A DNA stretch of 64,000 bases from Planktothrix rubescens CCAP 1459/22 (GTDB lineage: Bacteria > Cyanobacteriota > Cyanobacteriia > Cyanobacteriales > Microcoleaceae): contig LR882958.1 in the NCBI GenBank assembly GCA_904830895.1, forward strand, positions 620,001 to 684,000, in the 5' to 3' direction. Numbering within the stretch: the stretch's first letter is position 1; each line of letters starts with the position of its first letter. This document shows positions 36,296-45,458 of the stretch, piece after piece. The position numbers and the translations under genes were made by a program. The notes beneath the pieces were generated by a model. It ran no database searches. It saw only the letters and a program-made list of their open reading frames with translations, and had not been told where the DNA came from.

Positions 36296-37828
36296 ATGTC
36301 AGAATCTCCGAAATCCATTGCCCAACACTACCATGAGCGGACGAAATATGACCCCGAAACCCTAGGGTTGAAAAGTCAGACCTTGGACTGGGAAAAACAG
36401 CCCATTCCTTTTAAAGAGTATAAAATCGGTACAGTATTTGATCTTAAACCCTACCTGCGGGACACAGACGAAGCCGTATCTAGTGATCCTAAAATCCGAC
36501 TTTGGCAGCGTTTATCCCATTTGTTGCTGCATAGTTATGGTTTAACGGCCAAACTCCCCACGGCGGCGGGAGTCCATTATCTGAGGGCGGCACCTTCGGC
36601 GGGGGGGTTGTATCCTGCGGAAATCTATTTAATTTCCAGGGGGACGGCAATTTTATCGCCGGGTTTATATCATTATCAAGCCCAAACCCATGCTTTAGTT
36701 CAATTTTGGGAAAATCAAGTTTGGCCTGATTTACGAGATGCTTGTTTTTGGCATCCAGCATTAGAAAATACCCATTTAGCATTGATAACAACGGCGGTTT
36801 TTTTCCGTTCTTCTTGGCGCTATCAAGATCGGGCTTATCGGCGAATTTGTTTAGATACGGGTCATTTATTAGGTAATATTGAATTAATGGCGGCGATGAA
36901 TGATTATCGACCCCATTTAATCGGAGGATTTGGGGATGATATTCTGAATCAATTGTTATATTTGGATACGGATGCTGAAGGAGCGATCGCGGTTTTAGCC
37001 TTAGCAGATTTATTAGAAATCAATGAAAATTTACCGATTTCAAGAACAGCTTTACCCTCGGAAACTCATATAGATTACCCTAATATTCCCGATGGAAAAC
37101 TGCTGGCTTATTTACATAAATCTACTAAGTTAGAAACAGATTCTTCGGGAAGTCAAGGTTGGAAACTCCTAGAAACTGACGGAATATTAGAAGATAAATA
37201 TAATTTTCCGTTTTGCACAAAAATTTCAACGGTGACAAGTTCAATTGATTGGGGTAAAAATTTATCAGGTTTAGAAAAAACTATTTTAAAACGGAGGTCT
37301 ACAAGAGGTTACACTGGGGCAGAATTAATGTTAAATGAACTTCTAGCCCTTTTAGATTTTACCTATCAACCTTACCATTATATTCATCAAGGATTAGATG
37401 GTTCTCCAGATTATTTTGATTTGAGTTTAATTGAAACGTTTATTGCGGTTTCTGGAGTCTCTGGTTTAGAGGATGGGTGTTATTATTATGCTCCCAAAGC
37501 CCAAGAATTAAGGCAAATTCGCTTTAAGAATTTTCGTAAGGAGTCGTACTATTTGTGTTTACAACAGGATTTAGGACGGGATGCAGGGGCGGTATTATTT
37601 CATACGGCGGATTTGAAAAAAGCGATCGCCAATTATGGAGATCGGGTTTACCGCTATTTACATTTAGATGCAGGTCATCTCGGACAACGCTTGAATTTAG
37701 GTTCTGTTTATCTGCGTTTAGGAGTTAGTGGAATTGGGGGATTTTTTGATGATCAGGTGAATGAAGTATTGGGTATTCCTACGGATGAAGCCGTGCTTTA
37801 TATTACAACATTAGGTAGACCCAGGTAG
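36296..37828 (+). CDS. SagB/ThcOx-type oxidoreductase, two nitroreductase-like modules
   Basis: A 510-residue protein with two tandem nitroreductase-fold modules. The first (about 70-250) has RAAPSAGGLYPAEIYLIS, the FMN-site pattern of SagB-type dehydrogenases. The second (about 330-505) has RRSTRGYTGAEL near its start and LHLDAGHLGQRLNL and GIGGFFDDQVNEVLGIP near its end. SagB-type enzymes oxidise azolines in peptide natural products or act on other small substrates; no leader peptide or cyclodehydratase is visible here. Its last 152 codons are copied twice downstream as part of the gvpK-gvpF amplification. Confidence 0.85.
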   Translation: MSESPKSIAQHYHERTKYDPETLGLKSQTLDWEKQPIPFKEYKIGTVFDLKPYLRDTDEAVSSDPKIRLWQRLSHLLLHSYGLTAKLPTAAGVHYLRAAPSAGGLYPAEIYLISRGTAILSPGLYHYQAQTHALVQFWENQVWPDLRDACFWHPALENTHLALITTAVFFRSSWRYQDRAYRRICLDTGHLLGNIELMAAMNDYRPHLIGGFGDDILNQLLYLDTDAEGAIAVLALADLLEINENLPISRTALPSETHIDYPNIPDGKLLAYLHKSTKLETDSSGSQGWKLLETDGILEDKYNFPFCTKISTVTSSIDWGKNLSGLEKTILKRRSTRGYTGAELMLNELLALLDFTYQPYHYIHQGLDGSPDYFDLSLIETFIAVSGVSGLEDGCYYYAPKAQELRQIRFKNFRKESYYLCLQQDLGRDAGAVLFHTADLKKAIANYGDRVYRYLHLDAGHLGQRLNLGSVYLRLGVSGIGGFFDDQVNEVLGIPTDEAVLYITTLGRPR

Positions 37829-37895
37829 AGAAGCAAAGAGGGTTTGGAGATCAAACCCCTACGATAAAATATTACAACCATAGCATTTTAAACAA

Positions 37896-38357
37896 ATGTC
37901 ATCTTCTGAACCTTCGATAGAAACCATTATTACGCCGAAATCTTCTCGAAAAGATGCGGGTTTAGCGCCATTGGTGTTGACATTGGTGGAACTAATTCGA
38001 CAGTTAATGGAAGCCCAAGTCATTCGACGGATGGAAGGAAATACCCTCAGTGAAGAAGAATTAGATCGGGCGGCACAGAGTTTACAACAATTAGAAATTC
38101 AGGTATTAAAACTGTGCGAAATCTTTGAAATAGACCCGGCAGACTTGAATATTGAATTATCGGAATTTGGCACATTATTACCCAAATCAGGAAGCTATTA
38201 TCCAGGGGAAAATACACAAAATCCTTCGATTTTGGAATTATTAGATCGGTTAATGAATACGGGAATTGTGGTCGAAGGAAGTGTGGATTTAGGGTTAGCA
38301 CAAATAAACTTAATTCATGCAAAACTAAGATTAGTCCTAACCTCCAAACCTCTCTAA
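37896..38357 (+). CDS. gvpK: gas vesicle protein GvpK, copy 1
   Basis: A 153-residue GvpK. The core reads GLAPLVLTLVELIRQLMEAQ, then VIRRMEGNTLSEEELDRAAQ, LCEIFEIDPADLNI and EFGTLLPKSGSYYPGE. The C-terminal 45 residues (SILELLDRLMNTGIVVEGSV) resemble the GvpA/GvpJ family fold. GvpK is an accessory protein of gas vesicle assembly, possibly in the nucleation complex. It follows the SagB-like gene by 67 bp. No gvpA or gvpC is in the window. Confidence 0.93.
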   Translation: MSSSEPSIETIITPKSSRKDAGLAPLVLTLVELIRQLMEAQVIRRMEGNTLSEEELDRAAQSLQQLEIQVLKLCEIFEIDPADLNIELSEFGTLLPKSGSYYPGENTQNPSILELLDRLMNTGIVVEGSVDLGLAQINLIHAKLRLVLTSKPL

Positions 38358-38378
38358 CTCTTGTATCATTTCCTCTGC

Positions 38379-38544
38379 TATAGCAATCCTAAATAGGTTG
38401 TAACATTTCAATACTGATATGAAACGGCCAGAAGTATTACCCCAGATCCCTCCCCCCCTAGCCCCCACGGGGGGTTTGGGGGGGCTGTTCCGGTGTTCCC
38501 TTTTGATCAGGGATTTTAAACACAACTCAAATAGGATTGCTATA
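38379..38544. repeat. 166-bp MITE between gvpK and gvpF, copy 1
   Basis: Ends are TATAGCAATCCTAAATAGG and its near inverse AAATAGGATTGCTATA. The middle holds the C-run/ACGG/G-run core and GTTCCGGTGTTCCC, shared with the other MITE type. It separates gvpK from gvpF, probably adding or removing transcription signals in this operon. Confidence 0.7.
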
Positions 38545-38631
38545 TATTAGAGAGTTTGACATTAAGGTTTATAATAGGTGTTGGTGCGATCACTTACACA
38601 GCCCAAGGGTTTAATTAATGGGGGTTCAATT

Positions 38632-39369
38632 ATGGGAAATGGTTTATATTTATATGGGATTTTACCGACTAACCGAGTCCGACCTTTAGCCTTGCATGGG
38701 TTAGATAAACAACCGATACAAACCCATCCCGTTGATGAGTTTAGCTTTTTATATTCCGAGACTCAACAGGAACGTTATTTAGCCAGTCGGCGCAACCTAT
38801 TAGGCCATGAAGACGTATTAGAAAAAGTGATGCAACATGGCTATCGAAGCGTTTTACCCTTGCAATTTGGATTAATTGTAAAAGATTGGGATCATGTGAA
38901 AGCGCAGTTAATTTTTCCCTATCAAGATCGGTTAAAAGAATTGTTTCATAAATTAGAAGGAAAACGGGAAGTTGGGGTGAAAATATTTTGGGAAGAAACA
39001 GAAGAATTAAACCTGTTAATGACAGAAAATCAAGGGTTAAGGGAAAAACGCGATAGCTTAGAAGGGAAACGTCTGAGTATGGATGAAATCATCGGTATCG
39101 GTCAAGAAATTGAATGGGCGATGAAAAATCGTCAACAGGGAATTATTGATAAATTTCAACAGACATTAAACCCCCTAGCGGAAGAAATTGTCGAAAATGA
39201 TAACTTGACCAGTGCTATGATCTATAATGCAGCCTATTTAATTCCTTGGGATACGGAACCCCAATTTGGTGATAAAATTGAAGAACTTGATCACCATTTT
39301 AATAACCGCCTGCGAATTCGCTATAATAACTTTACGGCCCCGTTTAATTTTGCTCAACTCAGATCTTAA
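38632..39369 (+). CDS. gvpF: gas vesicle protein GvpF/GvpL family, copy 1
   Basis: A 245-residue member of the GvpF/L family. It starts MGNGLYLYGILPTNRVRPLA and contains LPLQFGLIVKDWDHVKAQL, then KREVGVKIFWEE, and ends with the typical NNRLRIRYNNFTAPFNFAQL. GvpF is thought to bind GvpA monomers and help assembly. I chose the ATG at 38632, preceded by GGGG, over an upstream GTG at 38578 that adds 18 unconserved residues. Whether it is F or L cannot be decided with certainty; length favours F. Confidence 0.9.
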   Translation: MGNGLYLYGILPTNRVRPLALHGLDKQPIQTHPVDEFSFLYSETQQERYLASRRNLLGHEDVLEKVMQHGYRSVLPLQFGLIVKDWDHVKAQLIFPYQDRLKELFHKLEGKREVGVKIFWEETEELNLLMTENQGLREKRDSLEGKRLSMDEIIGIGQEIEWAMKNRQQGIIDKFQQTLNPLAEEIVENDNLTSAMIYNAAYLIPWDTEPQFGDKIEELDHHFNNRLRIRYNNFTAPFNFAQLRS

Positions 39370-39380
39370 TCAGGTGTGTT

Positions 39381-39848
39381 ATGGTATTACGATACCATTA
39401 TATTCATCAAGGATTAGATGGTTCTCCAGATTATTTTGATTTGAGTTTAATTGAAACGTTTATTGCGGTTTCTGGAGTCTCTGGTTTAGAGGATGGGTGT
39501 TATTATTATGCTCCCAAAGCCCAAGAATTAAGGCAAATTCGCTTTAAGAATTTTCGTAAGGAGTTGTACTATTTGTGTTTACAACAGGATTTAGGACGGG
39601 ATGCAGGGGCGGTATTATTTCATACGGCGGATTTGAAAAAAGCGATCGCCAATTATGGAGATCGGGTTTACCGCTATTTACATTTAGATGCAGGTCATCT
39701 CGGACAACGCTTGAATTTAGGTTCTGTTTATCTGCGTTTAGGAGTTAGTGGAATTGGGGGATTTTTTGATGATCAGGTGAATGAAGTATTGGGTATTCCT
39801 ACGGATGAAGCCGTGCTTTATATTACAACATTAGGTAGACCCAGATAG
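39381..39848 (+). pseudogene. 3' fragment of the SagB-like gene, copy 2
   Basis: The last 152 codons of the SagB-like gene, starting at the duplication junction (39393), with four codons in front supplied by the gvpF downstream sequence. A chance ATG makes a 155-residue frame. It is identical to the 3' end of the full gene except for one Ser-to-Leu change and a silent change at the stop. It lacks the first FMN module, so it is not expected to be functional. Confidence 0.8.
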
Positions 39849-39915
39849 AGAAGCAAAGAGGGTTTGGAGATCAAACCCCTACGATAAAATATTACAACCA
39901 TAGCATTTTAAACAA

Positions 39916-40377
39916 ATGTCATCTTCTGAACCTTCGATAGAAACCATTATTACGCCGAAATCTTCTCGAAAAGATGCGGGTTTAGCGCCATTGGTGTTGA
40001 CATTGGTGGAACTAATTCGACAGTTAATGGAAGCCCAAGTCATCCGACGGATGGAAGGAAATACCCTCAGTGAAGAAGAATTAGATCGGGCGGCACAGAG
40101 TTTACAACAATTAGAAATTCAGGTATTAAAACTGTGCGAAATCTTTGAAATAGACCCGGCAGACTTGAATATTGAATTATCGGAATTTGGCACATTATTA
40201 CCCAAATCAGGAAGCTATTATCCAGGGGAAAATACACAAAATCCTTCGATTTTGGAATTATTAGATCGGTTAATGAATACGGGAATTGTGGTCGAAGGAA
40301 GTGTGGATTTAGGGTTAGCACAAATAAACTTAATTCATGCAAAACTAAGATTAGTCCTAACCTCCAAACCTCTCTAA
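39916..40377 (+). CDS. gvpK: gas vesicle protein GvpK, copy 2
   Basis: Protein sequence identical to copy 1; one silent base change is visible (CATCCGACGG for CATTCGACGG). It is the central copy of the 2,020-bp amplification and is preceded by the oxidoreductase fragment rather than the full gene, so its promoter context differs from copy 1. Confidence 0.92.
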   Translation: MSSSEPSIETIITPKSSRKDAGLAPLVLTLVELIRQLMEAQVIRRMEGNTLSEEELDRAAQSLQQLEIQVLKLCEIFEIDPADLNIELSEFGTLLPKSGSYYPGENTQNPSILELLDRLMNTGIVVEGSVDLGLAQINLIHAKLRLVLTSKPL

Positions 40378-40398
40378 CTCTTGTATCATTTCCTCTGC

Positions 40399-40564
40399 TA
40401 TAGCAATCCTAAATAGGTTGTAACATTTCAATACTGATATGAAACGGCCAGAAGTATTACCCCAGATCCCTCCCCCCCTAGCCCCCACGGGGGGTTTGGG
40501 GGGGCTGTTCCGGTGTTCCCTTTTGATCAGGGATTTTAAACACAACTCAAATAGGATTGCTATA
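40399..40564. repeat. 166-bp MITE, copy 2 of the amplification
   Basis: The same element as at 38379-38544, displaced by 2,020 bp, with the same ends (TATAGCAATCC and GGATTGCTATA). Confidence 0.7.
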
Positions 40565-40651
40565 TATTAGAGAGTTTGACATTAAGGTTTATAATAGGTG
40601 TTGGTGCGATCACTTACACAGCCCAAGGGTTTAATTAATGGGGGTTCAATT

Positions 40652-41389
40652 ATGGGAAATGGTTTATATTTATATGGGATTTTACCGACTAACCGAGTCC
40701 GACCTTTAGCCTTGCATGGGTTAGATAAACAACCGATACAAACCCATCCCGTTGATGAGTTTAGCTTTTTATATTCCGAGACTCAACAGGAACGTTATTT
40801 AGCCAGTCGGCGCAACCTATTAGGCCATGAAGACGTATTAGAAAAAGTGATGCAACATGGCTATCGAAGCGTTTTACCCTTGCAATTTGGATTAATTGTA
40901 AAAGATTGGGATCATGTGAAAGCGCAGTTAATTTTTCCCTATCAAGATCGGTTAAAAGAATTGTTTCATAAATTAGAAGGAAAACGGGAAGTTGGGGTGA
41001 AAATATTTTGGGAAGAAACAGAAGAATTAAACCTGTTAATGACAGAAAATCAAGGGTTAAGGGAAAAACGCGATAGCTTAGAAGGGAAACGTCTGAGTAT
41101 GGATGAAATCATCGGTATCGGTCAAGAAATTGAATGGGCGATGAAAAATCGTCAACAGGGAATTATTGATAAATTTCAACAGACATTAAACCCCCTAGCG
41201 GAAGAAATTGTCGAAAATGATAACTTGACCAGTGCTATGATCTATAATGCAGCCTATTTAATTCCTTGGGATACGGAACCCCAATTTGGTGATAAAATTG
41301 AAGAACTTGATCACCATTTTAATAACCGCCTGCGAATTCGCTATAATAACTTTACGGCCCCGTTTAATTTTGCTCAACTCAGATCTTAA
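40652..41389 (+). CDS. gvpF: gas vesicle protein GvpF/GvpL family, copy 2
   Basis: Identical in protein sequence to the 38632-39369 copy, with the same start context and 12 bp to the next chance ATG at 41401. It is the last intact gvpF; the third unit lost this gene at the ISAs1 junction. Confidence 0.9.
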   Translation: MGNGLYLYGILPTNRVRPLALHGLDKQPIQTHPVDEFSFLYSETQQERYLASRRNLLGHEDVLEKVMQHGYRSVLPLQFGLIVKDWDHVKAQLIFPYQDRLKELFHKLEGKREVGVKIFWEETEELNLLMTENQGLREKRDSLEGKRLSMDEIIGIGQEIEWAMKNRQQGIIDKFQQTLNPLAEEIVENDNLTSAMIYNAAYLIPWDTEPQFGDKIEELDHHFNNRLRIRYNNFTAPFNFAQLRS

Positions 41390-41400
41390 TCAGGTGTGTT

Positions 41401-41868
41401 ATGGTATTACGATACCATTATATTCATCAAGGATTAGATGGTTCTCCAGATTATTTTGATTTGAGTTTAATTGAAACGTTTATTGCGGTTTCTGGAGTCT
41501 CTGGTTTAGAGGATGGGTGTTATTATTATGCTCCCAAAGCCCAAGAATTAAGGCAAATTCGCTTTAAGAATTTTCGTAAGGAGTTGTACTATTTGTGTTT
41601 ACAACAGGATTTAGGACGGGATGCAGGGGCGGTATTATTTCATACGGCGGATTTGAAAAAAGCGATCGCCAATTATGGAGATCGGGTTTACCGCTATTTA
41701 CATTTAGATGCAGGTCATCTCGGACAACGCTTGAATTTAGGTTCTGTTTATCTGCGTTTAGGAGTTAGTGGAATTGGGGGATTTTTTGATGATCAGGTGA
41801 ATGAAGTATTGGGTATTCCTACGGATGAAGCCGTGCTTTATATTACAACATTAGGTAGACCCAGATAG
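41401..41868 (+). pseudogene. 3' fragment of the SagB-like gene, copy 3
   Basis: Identical to the 39381-39848 fragment, including the Leu codon and stop context that distinguish it from the full gene. It is a non-functional passenger of the amplification. Confidence 0.8.
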
Positions 41869-41935
41869 AGAAGCAAAGAGGGTTTGGAGATCAAACCCCT
41901 ACGATAAAATATTACAACCATAGCATTTTAAACAA

Positions 41936-42397
41936 ATGTCATCTTCTGAACCTTCGATAGAAACCATTATTACGCCGAAATCTTCTCGAAAAGATGCGGG
42001 TTTAGCGCCATTGGTGTTGACATTGGTGGAACTAATTCGACAGTTAATGGAAGCCCAAGTCATCCGACGGATGGAAGGAAATACCCTCAGTGAAGAAGAA
42101 TTAGATCGGGCGGCACAGAGTTTACAACAATTAGAAATTCAGGTATTAAAACTGTGCGAAATCTTTGAAATAGACCCGGCAGACTTGAATATTGAATTAT
42201 CGGAATTTGGCACATTATTACCCAAATCAGGAAGCTATTATCCAGGGGAAAATACACAAAATCCTTCGATTTTGGAATTATTAGATCGGTTAATGAATAC
42301 GGGAATTGTGGTCGAAGGAAGTGTGGATTTAGGGTTAGCACAAATAAACTTAATTCATGCAAAACTAAGATTAGTCCTAACCTCCAAACCTCTCTAA
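41936..42397 (+). CDS. gvpK: gas vesicle protein GvpK, copy 3
   Basis: A third identical GvpK gene. The unit breaks about 100 bp after its stop, in the MITE core, where an internally deleted ISAs1 begins. No gvpF follows, so this copy is cut off from its usual partner. Confidence 0.92.
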   Translation: MSSSEPSIETIITPKSSRKDAGLAPLVLTLVELIRQLMEAQVIRRMEGNTLSEEELDRAAQSLQQLEIQVLKLCEIFEIDPADLNIELSEFGTLLPKSGSYYPGENTQNPSILELLDRLMNTGIVVEGSVDLGLAQINLIHAKLRLVLTSKPL

Positions 42398-42516
42398 CTC
42401 TTGTATCATTTCCTCTGCTATAGCAATCCTAAATAGGTTGTAACATTTCAATACTGATATGAAACGGCCAGAAGTATTACCCCAGATCCCTCCCCCCTAG
42501 CCCCCCCCTTGGTAAG

Positions 42517-43546
42517 CAGGGCTGTTTCAAAGTCGGGTGAAAAAGAGTAAAGAAATAGCGATCGCTACCTGATAAAATCAAGAGCGGTCGCTAACTTTTT
42601 ATAAAAATAAAGATGCTAACAACTCTAATAGAAAAACTAAAAAAAGTCAAGGATTACCGAAAAGCCCAAGGAACAAGGCATCCGCTCTGGCTAGTATTAT
42701 TAATAGTCATCTTGGGGCTGATGCAGAGAAATTTAGGTTATAGAGAACTCGAAAATTTTGCTAAAATTAATCAAAAAGAACTCAGTCAAGTTGTAAAAAT
42801 TAAGCTGGAAAAACTGCCATCATACTCAACAATAAGAAGGGTAGTAGAGGGGGTAGATTGGTCAAATTTAATCGAGATATTTAATGAGATGTGTATTAAA
42901 CCTGAAAAAGTTGGAGAACAAAAAAGTTTCGGTTTATCAAGTGAATAGCAACTTTCACAAAGGCTGGAAACATCTGAAAATTGTGATTCAGATAGAAAGA
43001 AGTGGCAACAGAGGGAAAAAACCCTACAAAGAAAAAGTATATTATATCAGTAGTGCAGTCAACGAGGCGAAAACGTTAGCTCAAATTATTAAAGGACATT
43101 GGGGGATTGAGAATCAATGCCATTGGGTAAAAGATGTAATTTTTCAAGAAGATAAAAGCCGAATCCGTAACTTTCAAGCAGCTACCAACTTCTCAACTCT
43201 AAAAACTCTGGTGATCAATCTTTTCAGAAGTTGGGGTTTTGTATCAATAACAGAAGGACAACGGTGGTTAACTGATCACTGGCACAAAATTTTTATTATC
43301 TCGGAACTGTTTCCCCTGAAATCCTCAAGATAATCGAGTAAATCAGCGGCAAAAATTCAAATAAAATAGATATAAATCCTCTATGGTAAAGATATAGAGA
43401 AGTTTTTTTTGCTTAAAAATCAGAAAGATGATACCTTGAGCAATATTCCTGATAATTCAGTTAGAATTACTCGGTTTTTTCGCCGAATGAGGCAAAAATT
43501 GGGGAGTTAAATTGAGTCCCCAATTTTGGAAAATGAAACAGCCCTG
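42517..43546 (+). mobile_element. internally deleted ISAs1 element (1,030 bp)
   Basis: Inverted repeats CAGGGCTGTTTCA (42517) and TGAAACAGCCCTG (43534-43546) match those of the intact copy at 27789-29211, but the element is 393 bp shorter. The flanks show no direct repeat, so one side has been rearranged since insertion. Its left flank is the truncated MITE of amplification copy 3. Its right flank (43547-43650) is the same 3' MITE half found next to the other ISAs1. Confidence 0.85.
42613..43333 (+). pseudogene. ISAs1 transposase with internal deletion and frame change
   Basis: The N-terminal 95 residues (LIEKLKKVKDYRKAQGTRHP, YSTIRRVVEGVDW) and the C-terminal 120 residues (GHWGIENQCHWVKDVIFQED) survive in two overlapping frames. 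The middle, with the first two catalytic Asp residues (DGKSLRST and TADALHC in the intact copy), is deleted. It is inactive, but its ends could still be recognised by the intact transposase. Confidence 0.85.
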
Positions 43547-43684
43547 CCGTGCACGGGGGGCTAGGGGGAGAGGGAACATGGGGGAAAATACTTAACCGTT
43601 TGGGTTCTAAGATCCGTCTGGTGTCCTAACTGCCTTGGCGGTTGCTATATCAGTTTTTCTCTCCTGGGATTCCGGGGATATAAT
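43334..43684. other. ISAs1 right end and half MITE
   Basis: About 350 bp without a gene. It holds the end of the deleted ISAs1 (to 43546) and a right half MITE (43547-43650) ending GGCGGTTGCTATA. Confidence 0.6.
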
Positions 43685-44635
43685 TTAGGAAATAAACCAA
43701 TGATTAATTCCAAATCCGACAGCACGATTATATAATAATAGTTCAGAGGCAATTTTTAAAGCGGAATTTTGACCGATATCGGTTTCAAAAACTGAAGAAA
43801 AAACGGTATCAATTTTATTTTTTTGGCAAAAATTCTTGAGTTTTCTTGGAGATCCAAAAATAGCAGGTTTGATCACAAAAATATCTGACCATCCTTGTTG
43901 ATAACAAAAGTTTAATTGTTGTAAATTAGCAACGGATTCATCTAAGGCTAGAGAAGTGGAATAGCGATCGCATAATTCTAACATTAAATCCAATTGAGAA
44001 ATAGATAAAGGTTGTTCTAAAAATTCAATTTCAATCAAGTCTTGATTGGCATTAATTAAATCACAGGTTTCTAACCAATATTCTGCTTGCTCAAAGGTTA
44101 AACCGCCATTTGCATCTAACCTAAGACGGATTTTTTGAGGACTGCTTAAAGTTTCTATTACGATCTTGACTAACTGTTTAAAAATATTAATTTCTGTTGT
44201 AATTTCATCAACACCTATTTTCCATTTTAAGGTTTGATATCCTTGCTGAAATAGGGTTTCCCAAGTATTTAAAACTATTTCTCCAGTAGGTAATAATCCG
44301 CTATATTGAAGTTTAGATAAATCAACTAATGGGTTAGAATTTAACTCAATTAATGCAGATTCAAACCCAAATTGACAAGCGGGTAAACTGTCAGAAATAG
44401 TAAAAATTGTTTCTGTTGAAATGATACTCGGAAGTTTTTGACAAAAGGCGATCGCATCTTCCAAGGTTTCCGACCCAAACCAACTTAAAGGTGCAATTTC
44501 TCCCCATCCTATATTACCCTGTTTATTGGTTAAATTTAAAATAATTCCTTCTCGAATATTCCAAATTCCGTGGGCGGTTTTGAGGGGAGTTTTAAACGGA
44601 CGTTGATAGGGTTGAAACTGAAATTGATAATTCAT
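43685..44635 (-). CDS. menC: o-succinylbenzoate synthase MenC
   Basis: An enolase-superfamily dehydratase that makes o-succinylbenzoate in phylloquinone/menaquinone synthesis (phylloquinone is the photosystem I cofactor in cyanobacteria). The 316-residue protein has the catalytic Lys in LKWKIGVDE and metal ligands in RLDANGGL, EFLEQPLS and LALDESVA, ending with the VFSSVFETDIGQ and late GFG motifs. Its ATG overlaps the menH stop by four bases, so menH-menC form an operon. Confidence 0.93.
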   Translation of the reverse strand: MNYQFQFQPYQRPFKTPLKTAHGIWNIREGIILNLTNKQGNIGWGEIAPLSWFGSETLEDAIAFCQKLPSIISTETIFTISDSLPACQFGFESALIELNSNPLVDLSKLQYSGLLPTGEIVLNTWETLFQQGYQTLKWKIGVDEITTEINIFKQLVKIVIETLSSPQKIRLRLDANGGLTFEQAEYWLETCDLINANQDLIEIEFLEQPLSISQLDLMLELCDRYSTSLALDESVANLQQLNFCYQQGWSDIFVIKPAIFGSPRKLKNFCQKNKIDTVFSSVFETDIGQNSALKIASELLLYNRAVGFGINHWFIS

Positions 44636-45441
44636 TCCGATAAAAACTTAACTATTTTATTAATCCACTGTTGAGGATTTTCAATTAAAATATTATGACC
44701 ACAATTCGGGATAATTTGCAACTGGGAAAGGGGACATAATTGGTTTATTTCTTGGTTAATTTGTTTGAATTTATGATCCAATTCTCCAACTAACAGCAAT
44801 AGGGGTATTTGATTGTTGGGTAATTTTTCCCAGAGAGACGGTTGATTTCCGGTTCCTAAATACCGCAGGGATTTTGATAACTCCATGGGATTATTCTTTA
44901 AACGATGATCAAAAATTTGATCAAATTCAGGGTGATTTTTTAAGGTTTGAAATAGTGGTTGGTTATACCATTGGTCTAAAAATATTGGAAATTCCAGGGT
45001 TTGTAGTTGTTGAGATTTTTGAATATCTGAAATCAACCGTTGTAACCGCTCTGATTCAGTTTTGAGTCCTGGGTATGTGGATTCTAATATTACTTTTTGA
45101 AAATATTGGGGAAAATTTAAGGTTAAATATAATCCTAATCTTCCCCCCATAGAATATCCCATTAAATAACATTGGGCAATATTTAGATGGTTTAATAACT
45201 CTATTAATGCGATTGCTGTTTCAGACATTTGATAACAAATGTCTTCTCCTAAAACTTGAGTTTGTCCGTGTCCAGGGAGGTCAAGGGTTAAACAACAAAA
45301 CTGGGAAAATAGTGGAGAAATTCGGGTATTAAAATCCTGACTATTTCCTAGAAATCCATGTAAAAATAAAATAACAGGTTGATTAATATTGCCGTTTTTG
45401 GTATAATGAAAACAATAGTTTTTTTGTTTTAAAAACGGCAT
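44632..45441 (-). CDS. menH: MenH: 2-succinyl-6-hydroxy-2,4-cyclohexadiene-1-carboxylate synthase
   Basis: An alpha/beta hydrolase of about 269 residues. The oxyanion segment is LFLHGFLGNSQDF, the nucleophile elbow GYSMGGRLGL, the Asp lies in LVGELDHKF and the catalytic His in PNCGHNILIE. In phylloquinone synthesis it eliminates pyruvate before MenC acts. The overlap with menC supports this assignment. I chose the ATG at 45441 (MPFLKQKNY); an upstream in-frame start would overlap the small membrane protein gene. Confidence 0.88.
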   Translation of the reverse strand: MPFLKQKNYCFHYTKNGNINQPVILFLHGFLGNSQDFNTRISPLFSQFCCLTLDLPGHGQTQVLGEDICYQMSETAIALIELLNHLNIAQCYLMGYSMGGRLGLYLTLNFPQYFQKVILESTYPGLKTESERLQRLISDIQKSQQLQTLEFPIFLDQWYNQPLFQTLKNHPEFDQIFDHRLKNNPMELSKSLRYLGTGNQPSLWEKLPNNQIPLLLLVGELDHKFKQINQEINQLCPLSQLQIIPNCGHNILIENPQQWINKIVKFLSE

Positions 45442-45458
45442 AAAACTTGATGAAGTTA

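Larger units (their letters stand above)
37373..42497 (+). repeat. 2,020-bp tandem amplification (2.5 copies)
   Basis: Copy 1 is 37373-39392, copy 2 is 39393-41412, and partial copy 3 is 41413 to about 42497. Each unit holds the 3' end of the SagB-like gene, gvpK, a MITE and gvpF; copy 3 ends in the MITE. The period is exactly 2,020 bp (gvpK starts at 37896, 39916 and 41936). Copies 2 and 3 share base changes that differ from copy 1 (for example the Ser/Leu codon at 37543/39563 and A for G before the TAG). This indicates two successive duplications, or a recombination artefact of assembly. Confidence 0.9.

Noticed and set aside
38047-38322. Minus-strand frames repeated in each gvpK copy (and 38337-38525)
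   Set aside because: Antisense of gvpK and of the MITE; they recur only because the unit is amplified.
42884-42948. Programmed frameshift in the short ISAs1 copy
   Set aside because: The overlap of the two frames comes from a 393-bp internal deletion that removes catalytic residues; the intact copy has a single frame.
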